Assembly (NCBI RefSeq): GCF_036370855.1
Contig: NC_088102.1
Span: 72,363,601 to 72,427,600, forward strand
From: Dromaius novaehollandiae
Lineage: Eukaryota; Chordata; Aves; Casuariiformes; Dromaiidae
Reading direction: 5' to 3'
Length of the DNA stretch: 64,000 nucleotides
This document shows positions 1 to 9,700 of this stretch, in pieces. The notes under the pieces were generated by a model. The model saw only the letters and a list, made by a program, of their open reading frames with translations. It had not been told where the DNA came from and searched no databases. How positions within the stretch are numbered: position 1 is the stretch's first letter; every line of letters starts with the position of its first letter. The translations under genes and the position numbers were made by a program.

Positions 1-113
1 CCGTGCTCTACTGCGGCGGTGGGTGGTGCCTGGGCATGGCGGGGACCACTGGCCTGGACCTGGCAGCCGGGGGATGAAATGCCCCCTAGAGGCACCGGCC
101 ATGCTGTCCGCAG

Positions 114-238
114 CGGGGAGCCGGCCCTCGCTGAGCCACCTGGAGCTGCCAGGAGCCACGACAGATGCACCAGCTTCAGCGCCCCAAGACATGGGCTACG
201 ACGATGTTGGTGTCAGTGGCCCCAGGACATCACTGTGA
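114..238 (+). CDS. WC1-like: WC1-like gene 0, terminal cytoplasmic exon only (partial gene)
   Basis: This is the last coding exon of a receptor gene whose body lies to the left of the window. A splice acceptor (CCGCAG) ends at 113. The exon opens in phase 1, reads 41 codons and stops with TGA at 236-238. It is nearly identical to the last exon of gene 4 (54713-54837), differing in the residue just before DMGYDDV (Q here, R there). The key motif is GYDDV, which I recall as the phosphorylated C-terminal tyrosine motif of cattle WC1. Positions 1-113 are intron 12. It is very unlikely to be anything else, given the intact paralogues downstream. Confidence 0.85.
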
Positions 239-477
239 GCATGGCGGGGCCGCGCTGTGGCAGTCCCTGAGGACACACACGGTGCCATGGGGATCTGCCC
301 CCATGAGCCACAGGCCAGCCACAGCAGGCATCGTCTGTCTCACTAACGGCCCACTCGGGCTGGCCAGGGACTATGGGCACCATGGAGATGTGTCTCCATC
401 ATCCCCCCCACGCAGCCCTCCAGGCGCTGCCTGAGTTTGTGCTTCCACTGTCCATTTCTCTCTCTTCTATTAAAAAA

Positions 478-483
478 AATAAA
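478..483 (+). terminator. AATAAA polyadenylation signal of gene 0
   Basis: This AATAAA lies in an A-rich run 240 bases after the stop codon and follows a conserved 3'UTR. The same signal sits at the same distance in genes 1 and 4. Confidence 0.7.
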
Positions 484-1069
484 AAAATGTTTGGAGCCTC
501 GGCCCCAAGGTGAGGCCTTTGGGCACATTGCTATATCCCGGGGGTGGCTGGGGCGGACAAGGAGCATGTCCTGCTCAGAGTGAGCTCTGTTGCATGGAGC
601 CAGTAACTCTCCTGCCGGCCTCACACGGCTCCAGTTAATCGCTGTTGCTGCTACGGGTCTTCCGCCCGCACTGTCCTAAGCCGAGACGCCTCCCTACATG
701 GCACCCTGGCTGCTGTGGCCCTCATCCGCCCCAGAGCAGCGCTGCACCAGGTCGACATTTGCCATTGCTGGTGGTGCACACTGCCCATAGCAGGGACTGC
801 AGTGGAGCGAGCGCTGCTCTATAGAAAGAGCCAAGCATGGGCAGCGCCGCCCGATGCAGCAGTGGTGGAGCAGCTGGCAGGCTTCCTCTCCTCGCTGGAG
901 GTTTCCCTTGCTGTAAGGCAGGCCTGCAGCCCAAACACAAGGGCAGGACAACAGTGTGACAATTGGAGATGTCTTGGAGGGAGGCTATGGTCTGCCTTCC
1001 TGCCTGCCACCTAGTAAAAGACCCCATCTGGGAGAGCAGGGCAGATGCTTTGTCTCCTTGATTGGAGGC
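484..1069. other. Spacer block A of unit 1, no gene recognised
   Basis: This stretch runs from the polyadenylation signal to the first CR1. It is repeated, with few differences, at about 12943-13529, 28593-29095, 41438-42024 and 55082-55590, so it belongs to the duplicated unit. It has short open frames on both strands but none shows a domain or is kept open in all copies. I see no coding signal. Units 3 and 5 share a deletion of roughly 200 bases at its right end, where the sequence jumps into CR1. Confidence 0.6.
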
Positions 1070-2480
1070 ATCACTGGGCACCAGTGAAAAGAGTCTGGCC
1101 CCATCCTCTTCACAAACTCCCTTCACATAGTTATACCCATCAATAGAGACCCCCCGCCCTCAGGCTTCTCTCCTCCACCATGAACAGGCCCAGCTCTCTC
1201 AGCTTTTCCTCGTATGATACATATTCCCATTCCTTCAGCATCATAGGAGCCCTTTGCTGCACTTGCTCCAGGAGCTCCGTGTCTCTCTTGTCTTGGGGAG
1301 CTCAGAACTGCACATAGCACTCCAGACGTGGCCTCCCCAGGGCTCAGTAGAGGCACAGGATCACCTCCCTCCACCTGCTGACAACGCTCTGCCTAATGCA
1401 GCCCAGCATACCCTTGGCCTTCTTGGCCACAAGGGCACAGTACTGGCTCACGGTCAGCTTGCTGTCCACCAGGCCTCCCAGGTCCTTCTCTGCACGGCTG
1501 CTTTCCAGCAGGTCAGCCACCACCCTCTACTGCTGCAGCGGGTATTCCTCCCCAGGGGCAGGCCTCTGCACTTCACCTGATTCAGCTTCATGAGGTTCCC
1601 CTCTGCCCATCTCCCCAGACTGTCGAGCTCCCTCGGAAGGGCAGCACAGCCCCCTGGGCTATCAGCCACTCCTCCTGGTTTTCGATCATCAGCACACTTG
1701 CTGTGGGTGCACTCTGTCCCCTCATCCACGTCACTGAGGAAGAAGATGAACAGTACTGCACCCAGCATGGACCCCTGGCAGACACTGCCAGCTACAGGCT
1801 TCCAACGAGACTTTGTGCTGCTCATCACAATCCTCTGAGCTCTGCCAGACAGCCAGTTTTCAAGCCACCTCACTGTCTGCCCATCTAACCCACACTTCCT
1901 CAGCTTGCCTGTGAGGATGTGATGGGAGACAGCGTCCAAAGCCTTGCTCAAGTCAAGGGAGACAACTTGCCCTGCTCTCCCCTCATCTACCCAGCCAGGC
2001 GTCCCATCCTAGAAGGCTCTCACGTTGGTTAAGCATGATTTCCCCCTTTGGGAATCCACACTTGCTACTCTGGATCTGGAAAAGTCAGCCTCTCTTGAGG
2101 CTTTCTCCCTGCTCTCCAGGGCCTGGGATATGCGGAGGGCCCGTCTTTGCAGGAAAGACTTTAGCAAAGCAGCATTTAGGATCTCTGCCTTTCCAACATG
2201 CTTTGTCACCAGGGCCCTTTCCCCGGTCAGCAGTGAGCCCACAACTTCCCTTCTCCTCCTTTGGTTATTGATGGATTTAAAGAAGCCCTGCTTGCTTCAC
2301 ATCCCTCAACACATTAAACTCCAAAGGGGCCGGGGTCTCGGCCTGGACCTTTTGAGCCCCATCCTTCCTACTCGGACAACATCCCTCTATTCCTCCCATG
2401 TTTCCTGAGGCTGGCTCCACACAAGCCCTGCCTCAGCTTTTGGCAGTTCTCCTTAACCATGGTGTCAAACAGATGTCCCC
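1070..2480 (-). mobile_element. CR1 LINE fragment, unit 1 copy a (antisense)
   Basis: The minus strand encodes the end of a CR1 reverse transcriptase. Reading from about 1951 down to 1454 it shows the typical segment VSHHILTGKLRKCGLDGQ, then WLENWLSGRAQR, then HSKCADD, a variant of the usual FADD catalytic box. The 3' untranslated part follows toward lower coordinates, ending near the GGGCACCA stretch at 1075. It is 5' truncated and lacks most of ORF2. The same insertion occurs in every unit, so it predates the array duplication. Confidence 0.85.
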
Positions 2481-2583
2481 TGGCATTGCAGTACTCTAAG
2501 AGTAGTTCAGGAAACCACAAGTGTAAGCCAGACACATGCAGCCTCAGGCAACAAGCAAGCTAACGCTGCTGTTACTGTGGCAC

Positions 2584-2880
2584 GGCTGTTTCAACCTCAT
2601 GAAGAAGGACAAGCGCCACACACCACTGTGCTGCTGGGAGCTGCAGGGATGGGAAAGACAATGACAAGGAGGAAGATCACCGTGGAGTGGGCAGGAGCAG
2701 TATAAAGATACACAGTTTGACTATGTTTTCTACCTCAACTGGAAAGAAATCAGCCCCACTACAGCAGGGAGTGCAGCACACTTGATTTCCAAGCTCTGTC
2801 ATTGCCCCTACTTGGACTCTTCCATCTGGGCTGGACCAGAAGTGCCTCTGCCTGGAGCCAGCACTTGCACTCGCTCCTCT
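2584..2880 (+). pseudogene. NLRP-type NACHT domain fragment, unit 1
   Basis: The frame opening at about 2584 reads ARLFQPHEEGQAPHTTVLLG and continues into a Walker A motif, GAAGMGKT, followed by MTRRKITVEWA. It matches the start of the NACHT ATPase domain of NLRP proteins, where a short linker precedes a GAAGIGKT-like P-loop. After about 90 residues the similarity fades and no Walker B, leucine-rich repeats or pyrin domain are found. Unlike unit 2, the frame is shifted near 2697. Equivalent pieces occur in units 2, 3 and 5. It is a host gene relic co-duplicated with the receptor units. Confidence 0.7.
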
Positions 2881-4514
2881 GGCCTTCACGGTCTGGGTGG
2901 TATTTTTTGACAGGCACAGCCCACATGGAGCCATGAGCCACCTGGGCCCTGCATGGCCAATGCCTTTTGCTCAGACAGCAAGCAGGTCCTGCGGTGTCCT
3001 AGTGGGATGCAAGTACGGAGTTGCACTCTCTGGACTTGTGCACCCCCGAGCTTAAGAGAAACCTGAAACGAGAGCTCAAGGCCCCTGTGACCTTCTGCCC
3101 AAACAAGAGCTGGCACAGAGCCTGGCTTTGATCAGAGTGGTTCAGGTGGGCCCTGTGGGACTCCTGCCACGTGCTTAACCCTGGCTCCCGTTCCCTGATT
3201 CAGCGCTGGAAAGCACTGAAACACAGATATGGTTCACCTGAGCAGACACTGAGACAGGACAACCAAAGTCTCCCCCTGTCACCTGCACTGCCCTGGGTGC
3301 ACCATGGCTGCTTGGAGGCCAGTGTGGCAAACCCCGTGAGCTGTGAGGCTTTGGATACCTTCTGCCTCTTTTCCCCAGAAGCACCAGGGCAGTGAAAGCC
3401 ATGGGCAGGGAGTGGGCATGGCAGCAGGGCTGTGGCCGTGCAGGCCCCCTGAGGTCAGATGCTGTGGGGCCGGGACAGTGTGTTGCCATCGAGGTGGACC
3501 ATGCCGTGTGGTCTCAGGCAGCATTGAATACCTAGGGTCATTTTAGCAGTTCCTCTCCTTTTCCAGCTTGATTGAAAGATTGAACACATTGGGATTAAAG
3601 GAAGAAACGCAGCAGCAGTTGGCTGCACTCGAGGGAAGAAGGGAATTTTGCTGCTGTCATACCGGTGGGGGAGGACGGTGTCGTTATGGATGGGGGTGCT
3701 TTGAATCTCCACGCTCAGGCACACTAGATGCCTGTTGTGCTGCAGCTGGGGAAAAATGTCCCCACGTGGCAGCGGGGCTGTCTGGGCAGGGAAGGATTCC
3801 CACCAGCTGTGAAGCAACTGTGAGCAGGTGCTGGCCACCTTCGTTCCTGCCCTGGCAGAGGGCTCCCGGATGTCGGATGGAGGGTGCATTCCGAGGCGGA
3901 GCGAGGTGCTGGGAATTCCCCTGCCCTTGGGTGAGGGCTGCTGCCACAACTTAGAGGAGGCCCAAGAGACCTGCAAGGCATTGCTGGGCTGAACTGCTTT
4001 GCTGGTACAGCCAGCCACGAGCACAGGTCCCCTTGACCCCCCCAGTCCACCTAGCTACCTACTGCAGATGCTGAAGCAGCCACCCTTCCAGGCGTTGTGT
4101 GGGAGGGAAACAAGGGGGCAGGGCTGGGGCCGTGCCTGATTCACTGGACCTGAAAAGGACAGAGATCAGAAGTGCATCCTCCTATGTCCCCAGTGACTGC
4201 AGGGGGAGAAACAAGCCATACAGGGCGGGGATTGCAAGTGCAGGCTGGACTGAACCATCCTGGGCGCTGTCTCCCTCTGCCCTCCCAGTTCTGCACCAGC
4301 ACCTGCACTAGCAGGGAGCAGGGCCTGATAGCTCAGCAGTGGCAGTGCCACCTCAGGCCAATGCCGCACAGGGTAAAGAAGCTCTTTGTGTCAGGAAGGC
4401 CTTGAAGTGGCCAGAGCTTTCCAGATCCTTTTGCCTTGGGGTGACGTTTCAGTGCATCTGCACAGGGCCGACAGCGTGGCACGACTGAAGCTGCCCTGCG
4501 CTCTGCCTTGTGTT
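2881..4514. other. Spacer block B of unit 1, no gene recognised
   Basis: This is the region between the NACHT relic and the second CR1. It is near-identical to 57281-58430 at its left end. It contains short open frames on both strands but no domain that I can name, and frames are not conserved between units. Equivalent stretches are 16801-18999, 30291-32434, 45241-46704 and 57281-58884. Part may be decayed downstream NLR sequence, but nothing visible proves this. Confidence 0.5.
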
Positions 4515-5100
4515 CACGGAAGCACAGAAGCACACAACGGCAGAGGTTGGAAGGGACCTCTGGAGATCATCGCGGCCAATGCCCCTGCCCATGAGGGTCA
4601 TCTAAAGCCCATCACCCAGGACCCTATCCAGACGCCTCTGCAATGCCTCCAAAGATGGAGACTCCACGACCTCCCCAGGAAACCTGTTCCCGGGCTCCGT
4701 CACCCTCACAGGAAAGAAGCTTATCCTGCTGGGCAGACGGAACTTCCTGGGTTTCAGGTTGTGCCCGTTGCCTCTTGTCCTATCGCTGGGCACCACTGAA
4801 AAGCTCTTGACACCCTCCCTTCAGATATTTATGCCCACTGATAAAGATTCCCCCACAGCCTTCCCTTCTCCACCATGAACAGGCCCAGTTCTCTCAGCCT
4901 TTCCGCGTGTGACAGATGCTCCCATCTCTTAAGCATCGTAGGAGCCAAATGGGCCTTGACATTCCGAGCCCCATCCTTGCCTGCTTGGACAACATCCCTC
5001 CATTTCTCCCACATTTCCTGAGGCTGGCTCCACACCAGCCCTTCCTCAGCTTTTGGCAGTTCTCCTTAACCATGGTGTCAAACAGGTGTCACATAGCATT
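4515..5100 (-). mobile_element. CR1 LINE 3' fragment, unit 1 copy b (antisense)
   Basis: It begins with the reverse complement of a CR1 3' end (CACAGAAGCACACAACGGCA, then the AGGTTGGAAGGGACC box). It continues through the 3'UTR, then jumps at about 4940 to a more upstream CR1 segment, so it carries an internal deletion. The same structure recurs in all five spacers. Confidence 0.8.
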
Positions 5101-5187
5101 GGTGTGCTGTTAGAGTAGCCCTACTGACAAGGAGCTCCTAAGAAATCGAGCTCCATTTCAAGCTGACTGTGCTTCCTCTTGCTTTAG

Positions 5188-5245
5188 AGTACAAACAGAA
5201 ATGCAGAGCACACATGATAAGAGAGTTCTTGCAGGCAGTCTTGAT
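5188..5245 (+). pseudogene. FISNA-like NLR fragment, unit 1
   Basis: After an acceptor-like pyrimidine tract ending in TTTAG, the sequence reads YKQKCRAHMIREFLQ. This resembles the start of the FISNA segment that precedes NACHT in NLRP proteins (NLRP3 has a similar YRKKYRKYVRSRF stretch, from memory). The similarity stops after about 16 residues. It lies downstream of the NACHT relic, the reverse of the order in a working NLR gene. The assignment rests on a short match. Confidence 0.4.
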
Positions 5246-6500
5246 TCTCATGCACTGCTGGACCCTCCTCTCCTGCCTGAGCCCTTTCCCTAAGCACAGC
5301 AGCCTGGGAGACCTTGTTGGCAAAGCTCCTGCTCCCTTCCTCCTCCTCTATGTGCCCTTTTTCACTGGAGTTCGGGTCAGCTTATCCAGGCCACCCTCCT
5401 GAGACATCAGCTCATCTCCTGAGCCTCACGACAGACCACTCTTGTGCTCGGCGGAGGCTCTCCTTCATTCCCTGCTTGCTGCTCTGCCCTCGGGCAGATG
5501 CTGGGGAGGTTAAATGTGATGACCACAAAGGCAAAGCCCTGCCAGGGACACCACCCATGCAGAGCAATGTTAACCTGGGGGAGGTCTCCACTCCTGGCCA
5601 GACTGTCCCCTTGACCAGCAGGCTCAAGGGAACCAACACCGGTCTCCCATGACCCTCAGATTTGTCCAAGAGCCTCTCAGTTGCTCTGGATTTGCTCCAG
5701 GTCTCTGTGGCAGTGGCACTGCAAAGAGATACTGATACACAGAAGCCTAGCGTTATCGTACTCTGAAATGCAGCTGGCTGAGCAGAAACAGAAGCAGGTG
5801 GTGAGATGCTGGCTGTTCAGCAGGCCCAGCAGGTGCGTGTGCCCTGACACAGAGCAGCACTCGGGCTGCTGCTGCTGCTTCCGCGTGGGGGCTGGTGTGC
5901 AGTGGGGGAATCACCTCCTTCCTACCTCAGCGCTGTATGGGGCGAGCGTGGCTGTGTGGGGGCTCACAGGCTGAAGGGCACACACCTGCAGGCAACTGGG
6001 CAGCGCCTCCATCTGCCCACAGGCCACTGTGAGGGGCCCAGGCCCTCCTGCCAATGTGCCATGGAGCCTGGGGCTGGGCTTGACTTGGTGCCACGCTGGA
6101 GCTTTCTAGCCCAGAGCCAGCCCCAGTGCCTGCCCCATGTGGAGGGCTGCAGTGCGGAGGGACCTGGTGCCAGAGGTCAGCCCCACAGCAGCAAGGAGCC
6201 TGCAGCAGATGCTGCCCGCAGCACAGGACAGTCCCTGTCAAGGAAGGGCTCTTGTCATGCTCCCTGGCACAGTGTGACACACCCAGACCCATGCGGGATC
6301 AGGCATAGGAAGGGCCCGCACACCCTGCACCCACTGCAGCACCCAGGTGGGGAGCCCTGCTCAGATCATCATCAGGCTCCCCACGGGGACAGCCAGGCAG
6401 GCACCCACCCACTGGTGGGGAGCGCATGATGCCAGAAGTGGAGCCGAGACGCATATATGGGCATGCACGGGGATGGAGAAGGTTATTGGAGGCTGGGGCT
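5246..6500. other. Spacer block C of unit 1, upstream flank of gene 1
   Basis: This is unique-looking sequence between the FISNA-like piece and the promoter, present in all units (about 19726-20960, 33721-34980, 47431-48665 and 59611-60850). I see no open frame that is conserved across units. Distal regulatory sites may lie here, but none can be supported beyond the proximal promoter. Confidence 0.5.
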
Positions 6501-6512
6501 CCGTCAGATGGG

Positions 6513-6601
6513 AGATAACCCTCCTGATAACATCTCAAAAGGTGCCTAATGCCGTTGATTGGCTGCCCTGGCAGCGGGGCCTGCGCTTCTGCCTATATAT
6601 T
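6513..6601 (+). promoter_or_regulatory. Promoter of WC1-like gene 1: paired GATA, CCAAT, TATA
   Basis: Two GATA-type sites lie at 6513-6518 (AGATAA) and 6525-6530 (TGATAA). An inverted CCAAT box (ATTGG) is at 6558-6562 and a TATATATT box at 6594-6601. The start codon is 91 bases downstream of the TATA box, giving a short 5'UTR of about 60 bases. The same four elements keep the same order and near-identical spacing before genes 2 to 5. GATA factors control T-cell (GATA3) and myeloid or erythroid genes, so expression in haematopoietic cells is a reasonable inference. Confidence 0.65.
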
Positions 6602-6684
6602 GCCCCCCCCACCACAGCAGTCTCTGGTGGCCCAGGAGGCGAGCGGGTGCTGGGGGCTGCACTGTGGGGCAGGAGGTGTTTGGG

Positions 6685-6751
6685 ATGGCCACCATCAGCC
6701 AGCTCCTTGCCAGCGCACTGGGGCTGCTGCTGTGCGTGCAGCTCTGCAGGG
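6685..6751 (+). other. Gene 1 exon 1: signal peptide
   Basis: The exon reads MATISQLLASALGLLLCVQLCR, a hydrophobic core followed by a likely cleavage site near CRG, and ends in phase 1 at a GTGAGT donor. I chose this ATG because it is the only start kept in all five genes. Genes 3 and 4 have an additional in-frame ATG seven codons upstream. Confidence 0.8.
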
Positions 6752-9700
6752 GTGAGTGCCTGCGGGCTCCCCGGGGCTGGAGCTGCCTGCCCTCATGCCG
6801 AGAGTGGGAGGCAGCCCTGGGGTTGGGGAGGCCACCGTGGGGCTGGGGTGGCCACCATGGGTCTGTGCGTGACCTGCTGGGAGGGCTTCCTAGGGACACC
6901 AGCGGAGACACCCCACCCAGGCAGCCCTCGGGGACTCGCAGTGCCTGCGCTGCGCTGGGGACAGGGCTTATGCCAGTGGGGCCAAACACTGAGCACATGT
7001 GGCAGGACATGTGCTCTGCTGTGTTCACCTTGCATCGGGTGCCGGACATTCAGGAGAATGTCCTGCAGTGCGCCGAGGCTTTCCCCCCCAACAGCCATAA
7101 ATCGGGACCCAAAAGCCAGGCCCGCAGTGGGGAGTGGAGGCCATCAGGGCAGGGAACAGCTGTGGGACAGAGTCCCCCAGCCAGCCTGGTAGGGCAGGCT
7201 GTGCCAGGTGCCCGTGGCACCATGCTGGGACTCCATGTCCTCCTTTGTGGTCCCACATGGGCACCCACAGGCACCGGGGAGCTGCGACTGGTTAACGGAG
7301 GCAGCCGCTGCGCCGGTCGGGTGGAGATGAAGCACGAGGGCCAGTGGGGCACCGTGTGCAGCTATGACTTCGACTGGGATGTCCGTGGGGCCTCCGTGGT
7401 CTGCAGGCAGCTGGGATGCGGCACCGTGGCCAGGGCCTCCCCGTACACCCCATTTGGGGCTGGGACTGGCCGGATTTGGCTGCAACCCTTCTTATGCCGT
7501 GGCACTGAGACAGCACTCCACAACTGCCCCCACTTCGGCTGGGGCCAGCACTACTGTGGCCATGACACAGATGTTGGGGTGACGTGCTCAGGTGAGGGTT
7601 TGGGTGACCGTACTGTGGTGCAGCCCCTTGGCTGCTCACGGTTGGGAGCTGGCATGGCCATTACCAGGGACTTCCCAATGGGGACTCCCTGGGCACAGAT
7701 GGGGTGCAGGAGTGGGCTGCAGTGCACCACACTCATGCCCTGAGGGCACCTCTAATGCAGATGCTGTGGAGCTGAGGCTGGTGAATGGAGGTGGTCCCTG
7801 TGCAGGCAGAGTGGAGGTGAAGCTGCGGGGCCAGTGGGGGACGGTGGCAGATGATGGATGGGACATGGAAGATGCCGAGGTGGTGTGTCAGCAGCTGGGC
7901 TGTGGCTCGGCCAAAAGCACACATGGCTGGACCTACTTTGGGAAAGCATCTGGACCAATTCATCTGGTTCGAGTTGACTGTCACGGGGATGAATCTGCCC
8001 TCTGGGAATGCACTGTCCAAGGGTGGGGGCCATACACTGGCCCCCATGACTGGGATGTTGGCGTGGTCTGCCAAGGTAAGAGCTGTGGTGGTCACGGCCC
8101 AGGCTTTCTCGCAATTGGGGCCGTCTGTGCCAGCACCATGGCTCTGGTGGCAGCCCCTCCACAACCCCCCAGCGTGTCCCAGGGACCCCCAAGAGATCCC
8201 AGAATCTCTCCTCCGGCAGGGTTTGTGCGGCTGGTTGGCGGAGACGGTGCCTGCTTGGGCCGCGTGGAGGTCAGGCAGGGCCGAGCCTGGGCCACCCTCT
8301 GCAAGGCCCACGTGGACCTCAACACCGCCCATGTCATCTGCAAGGAGCTGGGTTGCGGAGCAGCTCTGGCCATCACTGGGGCGGCACGCTTTGGGGCAGG
8401 AGCTGGGCCCATCTGGGACGGGGGCTTTGAGTGTGCAGGCAACGAATCCCTCCTGTCTGCCTGTGCCCGCAGGCTGCCCCATGGCCAGGGCTGCACCCAC
8501 ACCAGTGACGCTGCCATCATCTGCTCCCGTAAGAGAGCAGGGCACGGGACAGAGGCTGCAGCGGGAGGCGGGGGAGACGGGTAGCAGGGACAGGGGTGCC
8601 CTGGGCAGGGACGGGGCAGGGAGGCTGCGGGCTGGCTTGTGGCAGTCCCTAGGGGCACGAGAAGGCAGCGGGGTGTGGGAGGCAGAGGGCTGCCATGCCT
8701 GCATGCCCCCACCATTGCAGAGCAGGGGACAAGAGCCTTCATCTCCAGCGTCTTTTCTCCCTCCCAGCCTACACAGGCTTCAGGCTGGTGAACGGCAGCA
8801 CAGAGTGCACAGGGCGGGTGGAGCTGGAGGCACGCGGCACCTGGGGCTCCCTCTGCGATGCCGGCTGGGACATGCCCGACGCCCAGGTGCTCTGCCACCA
8901 CCTCGGCTGCGGCTTTGCAGCCTCTGTGCCTCGCAGAGGGTATTTTGGGACAGGGAGCGGCCCGCTGTGGCAGGACACATTTCACTGCAGCGGGACCGAG
9001 TCCTACCTGGGAGAGTGCCCTGCCACGGTGCTGGGGACCCCCGCCTGCTCACTGGACCACGCTGCCGCAGTCAATTGCTCAGGTGCGTGCGGGGCAGGTG
9101 GCGTCAGACAGGAGGGCCTGCTGTGGGGAGGGGACCCAGCACCCCAAATGGAGGGGTGCCCCTCCTTCTCACTGCCAGCAGGAGCTGTGGGGCACAGGGC
9201 CCATGTGGGGAAGCAGGGCCATGTCAGGGCAGGAGGAGGGCTGAGCACACACACACGGCAGCAGGCACACGGGCAGGAGGAGGGCAGTGGGGCCGTGCTG
9301 TCCCCCGGCAAGCCGTGGGGCTTCTTGGCACCCCACGGTCCCCACAGCGTCTCAGGACATCTCCCCTCTGTGTGGGGCCAGGTGGAACTGAACCCCTGCG
9401 GCTGGTGGATGGGGAGAGCCGCTGTGACGGGCGCCTGGAGGTGGCCCTGGGTGGGGCCTGGGGCCGAGTCCAGCAGTGGGACGACAGCGGTGCCAGCGTG
9501 GTGTGCCGGCAGCTCCGGTGCGGCACGGTGCAGAAGGCCTACACCGCCCCAGTGCTGCAGCCAGGCTCGAGTCCCCTGGGGCTGAGCGGGCTCTGGTGTG
9601 CAGGCACGGAGACCCACCTGGCCCAGTGCAATGCCACGCTGCCCAGCGCCGTGCCATCGGGCCACACTGAGGAGGCGGTGGTTGTGTGCTCAGGTGAGTG

